Shown here one piece after another: positions 1-6,846 of a stretch of 8,051 nucleotides of DNA (its first letter is position 1; the number at the start of each line of letters is the position of its first letter). The notes under the pieces are model-generated. The model worked only from the letters and a program-made list of their open reading frames with translations. It had not been told where the DNA came from and ran no database searches. The position numbers and the translations under genes were made by a program. Origin of the DNA: Acidobacteriota bacterium (GTDB lineage: Bacteria; Acidobacteriota; Terriglobia; Acidiferrales; UBA7541); contig PKUY01000416.1 in assembly GCA_003131705.1 (NCBI GenBank), positions 554 to 8,604 of the forward strand, in the 5' to 3' direction.

Positions 1-2737
1 CGCCGATGCGGTTCATCGCGATCGCCAGCGTCTCGTGCGCTTCCTTGCTGATCGATCCGAAAGACATGGCGCCGGTAGCAAAGCGCTTCACGATTTCAGA
101 CGCGGGCTCCACATCCTCAAGCGGTATCGGCGATTCGGTTGGTTTGAAATCGAACATTCCCCGCAACATAAGGAGTTCGCGATTCTGTTGATCCACGATT
201 TTCGCGAATTCCTCGAACGTCTCCATCTTCGACTCGCGCACAGCGTGCTGCAGCTTGCTTACCGTGACCGGATTTAGAAGGTGCCGCTCGCCTTTCACTC
301 GATACTGATACTCGCCGCCAACACGCAGCTCAGTCTCGGATTCGCTGAGCGGCTGCATCGCGAATTCGTGCTTCATCAAGGCTTCCGTCGCCAGCACCGC
401 CATGTTGACGCCTTCGATGCGCGAAGACGTGCCCGTGAAATACCGCTCGACCAGCGACTGGCTCAGGCCGATGGCCTCGAAAATTTGCGCGCCCTGATAG
501 CTTTGCAGTGTGGAAATTCCCATCTTCGAGAATGTTTTCAGCAGCCCCTTGTCCACGGCCTTCATGTAGCTCTTGAAAACTTTGTCCCACGTGCTTTCGG
601 CAGGGAAGTGGCCGTTCTTGTGCAGATCCTCGAGTGTCTCGATGGCAAGGTATGGATTGACCGCGCTCGCGCCGTACCCCAGCAGCAGCGCAAAGTGCAT
701 CACCTCGCGCGGTTCGCCCGACTCCACAATGAGCGCAACCTGATTGCGCGTCTTCTCGCGGATCAGATGATTGTGAACGGCCGAGAGCGCCAACAGGCTT
801 GGGATCGGCGCGTAACTGCGATCGACTCCGCGATCGGAAAGAATCAGCAACGTATAGCCGGATTTAATCGCCAGCGAAGCGCGTTGGCAGAGTTCTTCGA
901 CGGCATTTTCCAGCTCGTGTTCGCCACCATCCACAGGAAATAGAGCAGACAAAGTCGTCGTCAGGAAATCGCCCCATTTCACGTCGCGCAGCTTTTCGAG
1001 TCTCCAATTGGAGATAATCGGATGTCGAAGTTTCAGTGTGTGCGTGTTCTTGGGCGTCTCATCGAGGATGTTTCCCTCGCACCCGATATACGTGTTGAGC
1101 GACATCACCAGATCTTCGCGGATCGGATCGATCGCCGGGTTCGTCACCTGCGCAAACGTCTGCTTGAAGTAGCTAAATAGCAGTTGCGGCTTATCGGACA
1201 GGCAAGCGAGCGGCGTATCGATGCCCATTGAACCGACCGGCTCTTCGCCCTTTATCGCTGCCGGATACAAAATCGTCTTCAGGTCTTCGTCGGTATAACC
1301 GAAGGCGCGCTGCCGCATCAAAATGGTGTCGTGATCTGTTGGCTGGACGTTTGTGGGGCTCGGAAGATGATCCAGAGTGATCTGATTCTCTTTCACCCAT
1401 TGCGCGTAGGGCCGCCGCGCCGCGAGCTGCTTTTTCACTTCTTCGTCCGAGATCAGCCGCTTTTGTTCCGTGTCCACCAGCAGCATGCGCCCGGGAGCGA
1501 GCCGGCCCTTCATGCGAATGTCTTCCGGCTTGATCGGAAGCACGCCCGCTTCCGATGCCATGATCACCAGACCGTCGGAGGTAACAACGTACCGGCCCGG
1601 ACGCAAGCCATTGCGATCGAGCTTCGCGCCGATCACGCGTCCATCCGTGAATGCCACGGCGGCCGGACCGTCCCACGGTTCCATCAGCGAAGCGTGATAT
1701 TCATAAAATGCCTTCACATCCTCGGGCATCGCGGTATCGTTGTCCCAAGCCTCGGGGATCAGCATGGACATCACGTGCGGCAAGCTGCGGCCGCTCAGCG
1801 TCAGCAACTCGACTGCATTGTCCAGCATGGCGGAATCGCTTCCGCCCGGAGTGATGATCGGCAGCAATTTTTCAAAATCTTTCCCGAAGAGCGGGGAAGC
1901 CAGCACCGACTGCCGCGCGTACATCCAATTCACGTTCCCGCGCAGCGTATTGATTTCGCCGTTGTGGCAAATGTAGCGGTAGGGATGAGCCAGTTGCCAG
2001 CTCGGGAATGTATTCGTGGAAAAACGCTGGTGCACCAGGCACAGAGCGCTGGTCACCTCAGCATCCGACAGTTCCTTGTAAAAGTGCGTGATCTGCGCAG
2101 CCAGCAACAGTCCCTTGTACACAATGGTGCGCGAGGAAAGCGACGGGATGTAAAAGAAGTCTTTTTCCTTCAGCTCGGAGTCGGCCAGGAAGGCTTCCGC
2201 CTGCTTGCGCACTACGTAAAGTTTGCGCTCCAGCGAATCCTGATCCATGCCTCGCCCGCGCCGGATAAAGATCTGTTCGATGTAAGGCTGGCTGTTCCGC
2301 GCCACGCGGCCGATCATGTCTCCGTTGATGGGAGTGTCGCGCCAGCCGAGCACGGTCAGCTTCTGCTCGCGCGCGCATTTCTCCACGATGCCCTTGCAGA
2401 GAAGTTTCTCTGTAGGGTCCACCGGAAGAAATACCATTCCAACCCCATACTCGCCCGGCGCCGGCAAAGTAAAACCGAGCCGCGCGCATTCGCGCTCGAA
2501 AAACGTGTGGGGAATCTGGATCAGAATGCCCGCACCGTCGCCTGTTTCCGGATCGCATCCGCACGCGCCCCGATGCGCCAGATTGACGAGGATCTGAATG
2601 CCCTTCATCACAATGTCGTGTGACTTGTGGCCTTCGATATTCGCAACGAAGCCGACGCCGCACGCATCATGCTCGTGCCGCGGGCTGTACAGCCCCTGTG
2701 CTTTTGGCAGCGACGTAAACGGATACGCCGGTTTCAT
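1..2737 (-). CDS. gltB: glutamate synthase large (alpha) subunit, 5' part, runs off left edge
   Basis: GltB makes two glutamates from glutamine and 2-oxoglutarate in cytoplasmic ammonia assimilation. The minus frame is open from 2737 to base 2, giving about 912 residues of a protein usually near 1500. Visible in order: a class II glutamine amidotransferase domain with the catalytic cysteine in HDACGVGF (Cys26), the HNGEINTLRGN block near residue 256 and LDRNGLRPGR near 372; the central domain with GCEGNILDE near 550; and the start of the FMN-binding synthase domain (RFATGAMSFGSISKEAHE, near 885). The [3Fe-4S] cysteines lie outside the window. I chose ATG 2737 because AGAGG sits 4 bases upstream. 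An in-frame ATG at 2773 would add 12 residues and has a weaker RBS. Both leave a short propeptide before the cysteine, which is cleaved in this family. Whether it uses NADPH or ferredoxin cannot be decided here, and gltD is not in the window. No frame break was seen. Confidence 0.97.
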   Translation of the reverse strand, partial: MKPAYPFTSLPKAQGLYSPRHEHDACGVGFVANIEGHKSHDIVMKGIQILVNLAHRGACGCDPETGDGAGILIQIPHTFFERECARLGFTLPAPGEYGVGMVFLPVDPTEKLLCKGIVEKCAREQKLTVLGWRDTPINGDMIGRVARNSQPYIEQIFIRRGRGMDQDSLERKLYVVRKQAEAFLADSELKEKDFFYIPSLSSRTIVYKGLLLAAQITHFYKELSDAEVTSALCLVHQRFSTNTFPSWQLAHPYRYICHNGEINTLRGNVNWMYARQSVLASPLFGKDFEKLLPIITPGGSDSAMLDNAVELLTLSGRSLPHVMSMLIPEAWDNDTAMPEDVKAFYEYHASLMEPWDGPAAVAFTDGRVIGAKLDRNGLRPGRYVVTSDGLVIMASEAGVLPIKPEDIRMKGRLAPGRMLLVDTEQKRLISDEEVKKQLAARRPYAQWVKENQITLDHLPSPTNVQPTDHDTILMRQRAFGYTDEDLKTILYPAAIKGEEPVGSMGIDTPLACLSDKPQLLFSYFKQTFAQVTNPAIDPIREDLVMSLNTYIGCEGNILDETPKNTHTLKLRHPIISNWRLEKLRDVKWGDFLTTTLSALFPVDGGEHELENAVEELCQRASLAIKSGYTLLILSDRGVDRSYAPIPSLLALSAVHNHLIREKTRNQVALIVESGEPREVMHFALLLGYGASAVNPYLAIETLEDLHKNGHFPAESTWDKVFKSYMKAVDKGLLKTFSKMGISTLQSYQGAQIFEAIGLSQSLVERYFTGTSSRIEGVNMAVLATEALMKHEFAMQPLSESETELRVGGEYQYRVKGERHLLNPVTVSKLQHAVRESKMETFEEFAKIVDQQNRELLMLRGMFDFKPTESPIPLEDVEPASEIVKRFATGAMSFGSISKEAHETLAIAMNRIG

Positions 2738-2820
2738 TTCGCCTCTATTTCTTGCCTTGTTGTTCTTACCCATGGGAAGAGTAGCGTCTGCCTTTGCTCG
2801 ACTTTTGCTGACAATAGGTG

Positions 2821-2865
2821 GGCCGCGAAACACTTCGGCCCTCGTCGTGAATTGCTTCGGGACGA
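2821..2865 (-). other. two adjacent hairpins upstream of gltB
   Basis: Read on the minus strand toward gltB, two inverted repeats lie one base apart. Hairpin 1 (2865-2842) pairs TCGTC with GACGA, then has a 2x2 internal loop and a GAA/TTC stem capped by GCAA, a GNRA-type tetraloop. Hairpin 2 (2840-2821) can pair GGCCG with CGGCC around a 10-base loop, or fold as GGC+CGAA against TTCG+GCC with a two-base bulge and a GTGT loop. Both share the string CCGAAG. They lie 48-92 bases before ATG 2773 and 84-128 before ATG 2737, so they would be in a gltB leader RNA if transcription starts upstream of 2865. Their function is unknown and the stems are short, so chance is possible. Confidence 0.3.
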
Positions 2866-2870
2866 ACCTG

Positions 2871-2890
2871 ATTTTAGCCTGAGATTCTCA
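2871..2890 (-). promoter_or_regulatory. weak candidate gltB promoter element with small inverted repeat
   Basis: On the minus strand, TAAAAT at 2876-2871 matches a sigma-70 -10 box at 5 of 6 positions, but no good -35 box is found 16-19 bases upstream. Directly upstream is an interrupted inverted repeat, TGAGA-T-TCTCA (2880-2890), which could be an operator. A start set by this -10 would fall near 2864, at the foot of hairpin 1, so this promoter and a full hairpin leader do not fit together well. Low confidence. Confidence 0.18.
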
Positions 2891-3062
2891 AATAATCCAC
2901 ATCGGATGGGCTTCCTTCGGCTCCCTTTACCCTGCGCTCGGCCGAGGGGCGCGTTCTGACTTTCCGCCGTTTATTAAGTTCTTATGAATTGCTTACACCT
3001 CGTTTAGCGCTTGACCGCTACCGTGGTCGTCGTCGCAATCATCTTTTCGAGTGGAGGTCGCT

Positions 3063-3125
3063 ATGGCCCGTCACGATTCCTACGTCGCCATGCCGCAGAT
3101 CGTTGGACCGATCGTTCGTCAATGA
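3063..3125 (+). CDS. 20-residue leader ORF overlapping the kinase start
   Basis: ATG 3063 follows a strong Shine-Dalgarno (GGAGGT, 3053-3058, 4-base spacer). It opens a 20-codon frame starting MARHDSYVAM and ending VGPIVRQ with TGA at 3123-3125. That stop overlaps the kinase ATG (3122-3124) as ATGA, the classic arrangement for translational coupling. The kinase ATG has no Shine-Dalgarno of its own, so ribosomes finishing this ORF probably restart there. The peptide matches no family I know and has no membrane segment; it may matter only as a coupling device. A possible -35 (TTGACC, 3011-3016) lies upstream with only a poor -10. The alternative is that the kinase starts further upstream in its own frame (TTG 3011 or GTG 3023) and this ORF is an overlap artefact. 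Confidence 0.5.
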   Translation: MARHDSYVAMPQIVGPIVRQ

Positions 3126-4090
3126 GCCCCCTCCGGCCAGGCGACCGCCTCGACCATTACCGCATCGACAGCCTCGTTGCGCAGGGCGGCATGGCTTCGG
3201 TCTTTCGAAGCACCGATATACGCACCGGTCACTCGGTTGCCATCAAGATTCCGAAACCCGAGATGGAATGCGACGTCCTCTTCTTCGATCGTTTTCATCG
3301 CGAGGCCGAGATCGGCAGCAAACTGGATCATCCGAGCGTCGTGAGGATTATGGCGAGCGACGATCGCAGCCGCGTCTACATGGTTATGGAGTGGGTGGAG
3401 GGGCGGCCGCTACGAGAAATCCTCGACGAGCAAAAGAAACTCTCCCCCGAGCGCGCCGTGTGCATTGCGCTTCGCATCTGCGACGCGCTCAGCTACATTC
3501 ACGGCCACGGAGTCGTCCACCGCGACCTCAAGCCGGACAACATTATGGTCGACGCCCACAATCGCATCAAACTCATCGATTTCGGCATTGCCGGAGACAC
3601 CGGAGCGCGGCGGCTGACGTTCGGCAAGTTTACCAAGGCCATGGGGACGCCCGATTACGTTTCTCCCGAGCAAGTCAAAGGGAAGCGCGGCGACGCGCGC
3701 ACCGACATATACGCTTTGGGCGTGATTGTGTACGAAATGCTCACCGGAGTGGTGCCGTTTCGCGCCTCCAATCCATTCGTGGCCATGAACCAACGGCTGC
3801 TCACCGACCCGGCGCCAGCGCGTGAAATCGACTCCACCATTTCGCCTCAGACGCAGGAAGTTATCTTTCGCGCCCTCGAACGCGAACCCGAACACCGCTA
3901 CCCAACTGTGCGCGAGTTCGCCTACGACCTCGAGCATCTCGACCAAGTCGGAGTTACGGACCGTACAGAGCGACGCAATGCGAAGCATCTGCGCACTCCG
4001 CAGGGAAAGCTCACCTGGCATTACGTGGCGCTGGCTTTGATTCCGATCGCTGTCTTCGCCTTGCTCCTCCTGATCGCCCACCGGCAGTAG
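3122..4090 (+). CDS. eukaryotic-type serine/threonine protein kinase with C-terminal membrane anchor
   Basis: This 322-residue Hanks-type kinase would phosphorylate Ser/Thr of cytoplasmic proteins from the inner membrane. All core motifs are present: VAIK Lys42, alpha-C Glu61, HRDLKPDN (catalytic Asp135, Lys137, Asn140), DFG Asp153, activation segment with KAMGTPDYVSPE (171-183), and the structural Asp195 in TDIYALG. The glycine loop is atypical, AQGGMASVF (20-28), with Ala where the first and third glycines usually are. The kinase domain ends near residue 275, followed by a basic linker and one hydrophobic helix (about 301-318). The protein stops four residues later with AHRQ, so there is no extracytoplasmic PASTA, TPR or other sensor domain. 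ATG 3122 is chosen because homology begins at once (RPGDRLDHYRI) and because it overlaps the leader ORF stop; the upstream in-frame extension does not look kinase-like. Substrates cannot be read from the context. Confidence 0.93.
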   Translation: MSPLRPGDRLDHYRIDSLVAQGGMASVFRSTDIRTGHSVAIKIPKPEMECDVLFFDRFHREAEIGSKLDHPSVVRIMASDDRSRVYMVMEWVEGRPLREILDEQKKLSPERAVCIALRICDALSYIHGHGVVHRDLKPDNIMVDAHNRIKLIDFGIAGDTGARRLTFGKFTKAMGTPDYVSPEQVKGKRGDARTDIYALGVIVYEMLTGVVPFRASNPFVAMNQRLLTDPAPAREIDSTISPQTQEVIFRALEREPEHRYPTVREFAYDLEHLDQVGVTDRTERRNAKHLRTPQGKLTWHYVALALIPIAVFALLLLIAHRQ

Positions 4091-4220
4091 CCCCTCCCAT
4101 GTTCACAGCTGAGATGTAGGCTGGATGATTTGGCGATAAGCCACCGTCAGGCAAAGGGAAGGACGGATACGTATGGAATATATTGAATCCTCGCCCCTTC
4201 CCAAGGGATCAAACCCAGCC

Positions 4221-4227
4221 AAGGAGG
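4221..4227 (+). promoter_or_regulatory. Shine-Dalgarno deciding the reductase start
   Basis: AAGGAGG lies 5 bases before ATG 4233. It supports that start over the in-frame ATG at 4173, which has no such site and would add 20 residues not expected at the N-terminus of this family. Confidence 0.8.
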
Positions 4228-4232
4228 CTTGC

Positions 4233-5234
4233 ATGGCCAATCAAACCGCAAGGATCGTCCGTTTTCATAGCGTGGGCGGGCCGGAAGTATTGAAGATTCA
4301 GGAAGAATCAATCCAGGAACCGGGGAAAGGCGAAGTTCGCCTGAGAGTGAAGGCAATTGGGCTGAACCGGGCAGAGGTGATGTTCCGCCAGGGCCAGTAC
4401 CTGGAGGCCCCCGTTCTACCATCGAAGCTCGGCTATGAGGCGGCCGGTGTGGTGGAAGCCGTTGGCCCGGACGTGGACAAGAGCTGGCTTGGCAAGAAAG
4501 CCAGTACTGTTCCGGCGTTCCTCATGACGGAGTACGGCGTATATGGAGAAGTGGCGATCGTTCCGGCCAGTGCGCTGGCGATTTATCCAGAGAAGCTGAC
4601 GCCGGAAGAGGGCACGTCCATCTGGATGCAATACCTGACGGCCTATGGAGCGCTGATTGCACATGCTCAGATTACAAAAGGTGACTTCGTAATCATCACG
4701 GCAGCCAGCAGCAGTGTGGGAATCGCCGCCATCGAAATGGCGAAGGCGGAAGGCGCGATCAGCATTGCAACCACGCGAACGTCCAAGAAAAAAGCCACGT
4801 TGGTCGAGGTTGGAGCGACGCACGTGATTGCAACCGAGGAAGAAGACTTCATCAAACGGGTAAACGAAATTACTGGCGGCAAGGGGGCGCGCGTGATTTT
4901 CGACCCCATTGCGGGCAAAGGAATCGAGTTGCTCGCTCAGGCTGCGGCTCTTGGTGGAACAATCTTCGAATATGGAGCACTCGCGTCCGGGCCAACACCG
5001 TTTCCTCTGTTTACCGCACTGGGCAAAGGACTTTCCTTTCGTGGATACACGCTCCGTGAAGTACTTTCTGTTCCGAAGCTGAGGGCAAAGGCCGAGCAGT
5101 ATGTTTTCGATCAAGTGAAGGCGGGCGACTTCAAGCCGCGTATAGACCGTGTCTTTCCATTTGCGGAGATCGTGGAAGCGCATCGCTATATGGAGTCAAA
5201 CGAGCAGATTGGCAAAATTGTCGTAGCGGTATAG
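4233..5234 (+). CDS. zinc-independent medium-chain alcohol dehydrogenase / quinone oxidoreductase-like protein
   Basis: This 333-residue cytoplasmic oxidoreductase of the MDR superfamily is expected to transfer hydride from NAD(P)H to a quinone, enone or aldehyde. The N-terminal GroES-like domain has NRAEVMFRQGQY (45-56) and GYEAAGVVEAVG (67-78), then YGVYGEVAIVP (101-111). The Rossmann domain starts near residue 135 (YLTAYGAL), with the nucleotide loop AASSSVGIAA (157-166) and ATTRTSKKK at the end of the second strand; the Arg/Lys there suggest NADPH. The C-terminus is complete (IGKIVVAV). The four-cysteine structural zinc lobe is absent and GYE replaces the zinc-associated GHE, so catalytic zinc is unlikely even though many relatives carry the name zinc-dependent alcohol dehydrogenase. 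It lies 142 bases after the kinase, so a separate promoter is likely, although I could not identify one. The true substrate is unknown. Confidence 0.93.
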   Translation: MANQTARIVRFHSVGGPEVLKIQEESIQEPGKGEVRLRVKAIGLNRAEVMFRQGQYLEAPVLPSKLGYEAAGVVEAVGPDVDKSWLGKKASTVPAFLMTEYGVYGEVAIVPASALAIYPEKLTPEEGTSIWMQYLTAYGALIAHAQITKGDFVIITAASSSVGIAAIEMAKAEGAISIATTRTSKKKATLVEVGATHVIATEEEDFIKRVNEITGGKGARVIFDPIAGKGIELLAQAAALGGTIFEYGALASGPTPFPLFTALGKGLSFRGYTLREVLSVPKLRAKAEQYVFDQVKAGDFKPRIDRVFPFAEIVEAHRYMESNEQIGKIVVAV

Positions 5235-5277
5235 AACAATCGATGCAGGAGCTGAACTCGGAAGCGATTCTGCTCTT

Positions 5278-5433
5278 CTAACCGTCGCCGACGCACTCGT
5301 TCCAGAGTTGCGGATTCGTCCGCTGAAAATTGCCCAGCATCTCAATGCACTCCGGCGAGGCCAGATCGAGGATGTCGCGTCCCTGCTCGCGCAGCCACGC
5401 GACGCCGCCCTGCGCGTTGGCGCTGTCGCCCAC
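5278..5433 (-). pseudogene. C-terminal remnant of a cytosine/nucleoside deaminase
   Basis: On the minus strand about 51 codons before TAG (5280-5278) read as the end of a fungal-type cytosine deaminase or bacterial nucleoside deaminase. Key strings are QGGVAWLREQG, ILDLASPECIEML and NPQLWNE. From memory, intact relatives end in a similar pattern of LR..G..V..LD..EC..LM..F....P.LWNEDIGE. The codons are strongly GC-rich at third positions, which looks like genuine coding history. The catalytic part (HAE and PCxxC zinc motifs, about the first 100 of 150-160 residues) is missing: upstream of 5433 the frame is not family-like and soon runs antisense into the MFS gene. The end is altered too (NECVGDG rather than NEDIGE). 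It is convergent with the reductase, 43 bases away. A short functional ORF from GTG 5433 or GTG 5454 cannot be excluded, but it could not be a deaminase. The exact breakpoint is uncertain by some codons. Confidence 0.65.
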
Positions 5434-5445
5434 CGATGTATCTGG

Positions 5446-5475
5446 TTGACACACGCCTGGCGATGGGAGGACTAT
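5446..5475 (+). promoter_or_regulatory. candidate sigma-70 promoter for the MFS gene
   Basis: A perfect -35 box, TTGACA (5446-5451), is followed after 18 bases by GACTAT (5470-5475), a -10 box matching only 3 of 6 positions but including the important A2 and T6. Transcription would start near 5482, leaving a leader of about 30 bases before ATG 5512. The site lies just beyond the truncated end of the deaminase remnant. The weak -10 keeps confidence moderate. Confidence 0.4.
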
Positions 5476-5511
5476 GCGTGCGCTTTCGTGCAAGAGCGAA
5501 CCGATCACACC

Positions 5512-6813
5512 ATGGAACAGAAATCTTTCTACGGCTGGAAGCTCTTGATCGTTTTCTGGTTGATTATTTTCCTGAATTTCACTTTCCCCACGTTCGGCAC
5601 GAGCGTCGTCAACACCTACATGGCGAAGGCCATGCACCTGAATCGCAAGGAACTCGGCTTGGCTTTCTCCGTGTTCAGTTTGATGGCTGGGTTGCCCGGT
5701 CCGCTCGTGGCGATGTCCATCAACAAGTTGGGCATTCGTTTTACTTTGGTCGCAGGTGCGCTGCTGTCTACCGTCGGTTCGCTGCTAATGGCGATGTACG
5801 TGCGAACAACTTTTCAGGCGATTCTGATCTTCGGAATCGTCGTAGGCACGGGCGTAGCGATGGCGGGCACAATGGCTCCCCAAGTTGGGATGGCGCGCTG
5901 GTTCCACCAAAAGCGCGCTCGCGCGATTTCTCTTCTCCTGACGGCCTCCGCTTTCGGCGGCTTCGTGTCCGTTCCGCTTCTAAACCATGTGATCGCCGCC
6001 TACGGAAATTGGAGAGCGGCGTGGTGGTGCATGGCGGTGATGTCTTTGTTCGCCGCATTGGTGGCTGCATTGTTCGTGAAGGAAAGCCCGGCGGAAATGG
6101 GTCAGTTTCCGGATGGCTCATCCGCACCAGATTTATCCGCTTCATTGACCAAGGCTGCACCTAATCGTTCGCTCGGCGTTTTTAAGACCACCGAAAACTG
6201 GACTTTGAACGAAGCGCTCCGTTCGCCGACGCTCTGGCTGTTGGTACCCACCTACCTCGGGTTTTTCATGGGCTTCTTCATCTACATCGCGCACGGAATT
6301 TCACACCTCGAAGGTTTGGGGCATTCTCCTGGAGAAGCAGCCAAGTCGATTTCGGTGGTCTTGCTTTCTTCGTTGATCGGTCAGTTTGCGGTGGCGGCGC
6401 TCGGTGACAAAGTCGAGCCTCGCTATTTGTCGGCAGTTGCGGTGTCCCTCTATGGGATGGGAACGCTTCTGGCGATCCACGCCGTGGATCCGGTCTCCGT
6501 ATACATCTACGCGATTCTGATGGGCAGCGGCTTCGGAGCCGCCTTCACTTGCTTCGCAACGATACTGAGCAACTACTACGGAACGAAGGTCTATCCCGCG
6601 CTGCTCGGAGTTACAACGCCGATGGGAACGATTCTCGGTGCTGCAGGCCCTGTGACAGCCGGATATTTGTACGATAAGTACGGCACGTATTCGCAGGCAT
6701 TCGAGATTGTCGCCGGATTGTGCTTCCTGAGCGCCATCCTTTATCTGCTGGCAGCCCCTCCTGTCAAGCGCTCCGCGCGCGCCAAAATTGCCCCGGCGCA
6801 GCAAACAACGTAA
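5512..6813 (+). CDS. MFS transporter, OFA (oxalate/formate antiporter)-like
   Basis: This 433-residue inner-membrane protein has about 12 hydrophobic helices in two bundles, the usual length for MFS_1. The N-terminus carries FYGWKLL (6-12), typical of the OFA/monocarboxylate-like branch. A degenerate loop 2-3 motif A is present (SINKLGIRF), and ARWFHQKRARAISLL precedes helix 5, with a cytoplasmic loop between the halves (about 183-230: KESPAEMGQF to NWTLNEALRSPTLW). The second half ends with PPVKRSARAK. The family moves small organic anions, often carboxylates, by proton-coupled or exchange transport; the substrate here is unknown. ATG 5512 fits the family N-terminus but has no good Shine-Dalgarno. 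In-frame GTG 5488 would add 8 residues and is no better. A well-placed Shine-Dalgarno (GGGAGG) instead precedes an out-of-frame ATG at 5474. Confidence 0.93.
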   Translation: MEQKSFYGWKLLIVFWLIIFLNFTFPTFGTSVVNTYMAKAMHLNRKELGLAFSVFSLMAGLPGPLVAMSINKLGIRFTLVAGALLSTVGSLLMAMYVRTTFQAILIFGIVVGTGVAMAGTMAPQVGMARWFHQKRARAISLLLTASAFGGFVSVPLLNHVIAAYGNWRAAWWCMAVMSLFAALVAALFVKESPAEMGQFPDGSSAPDLSASLTKAAPNRSLGVFKTTENWTLNEALRSPTLWLLVPTYLGFFMGFFIYIAHGISHLEGLGHSPGEAAKSISVVLLSSLIGQFAVAALGDKVEPRYLSAVAVSLYGMGTLLAIHAVDPVSVYIYAILMGSGFGAAFTCFATILSNYYGTKVYPALLGVTTPMGTILGAAGPVTAGYLYDKYGTYSQAFEIVAGLCFLSAILYLLAAPPVKRSARAKIAPAQQTT

Positions 6814-6825
6814 GCAAGCGAGTTT

Positions 6826-6846
6826 AGTGTCCCGTTCCGGGGCACT
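6826..6846 (+). terminator. strong hairpin after the MFS gene, without U-tract
   Basis: AGTGTCCCG pairs with CGGGGCACT (nine pairs, one of them G-U) around a TTC loop, starting 13 bases after the MFS stop codon. It is placed like an intrinsic terminator, but the following bases (TGCGGATC) lack a U-run, so termination may be weak or need Rho. It might instead protect the mRNA 3' end or act in the leader of the GAF-ANTAR gene, whose ATG is 98 bases downstream. Confidence 0.5.

Noticed and set aside
281..943. 220-codon plus-strand open frame
   Set aside because: It lies entirely antisense to gltB, whose conserved sequence reads continuously on the other strand; the translation has no family-like motifs.
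1331..2623. 430-codon plus-strand open frame
   Set aside because: Antisense shadow of gltB, rich in His, Arg and Gln as expected from reverse reading of GC-rich codons.
3098..3116. Direct repeat GATCGTT twice, 12 bases apart, before the kinase ATG
   Set aside because: Only 7 bases in a region rich in GATCG words; probably chance.
3410..4081. 223-codon minus-strand open frame opposite the kinase
   Set aside because: The kinase motifs on the plus strand explain this region fully; the antisense translation resembles nothing.
4179..4184. TATATT as a possible -10 box for the reductase
   Set aside because: No acceptable -35 box 16-19 bases upstream.
4173..4232. Longer reductase N-terminus from ATG 4173
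   Set aside because: No RBS for that ATG, while AAGGAGG sits ideally before ATG 4233, where family homology begins.
4416..5183. 255-codon minus-strand open frame opposite the reductase
   Set aside because: Shadow of a well-conserved reductase gene.
5243..5281. 12-codon ORF after the reductase
   Set aside because: Too short, no RBS, and it lies in the gap before the deaminase remnant with no sign of function.
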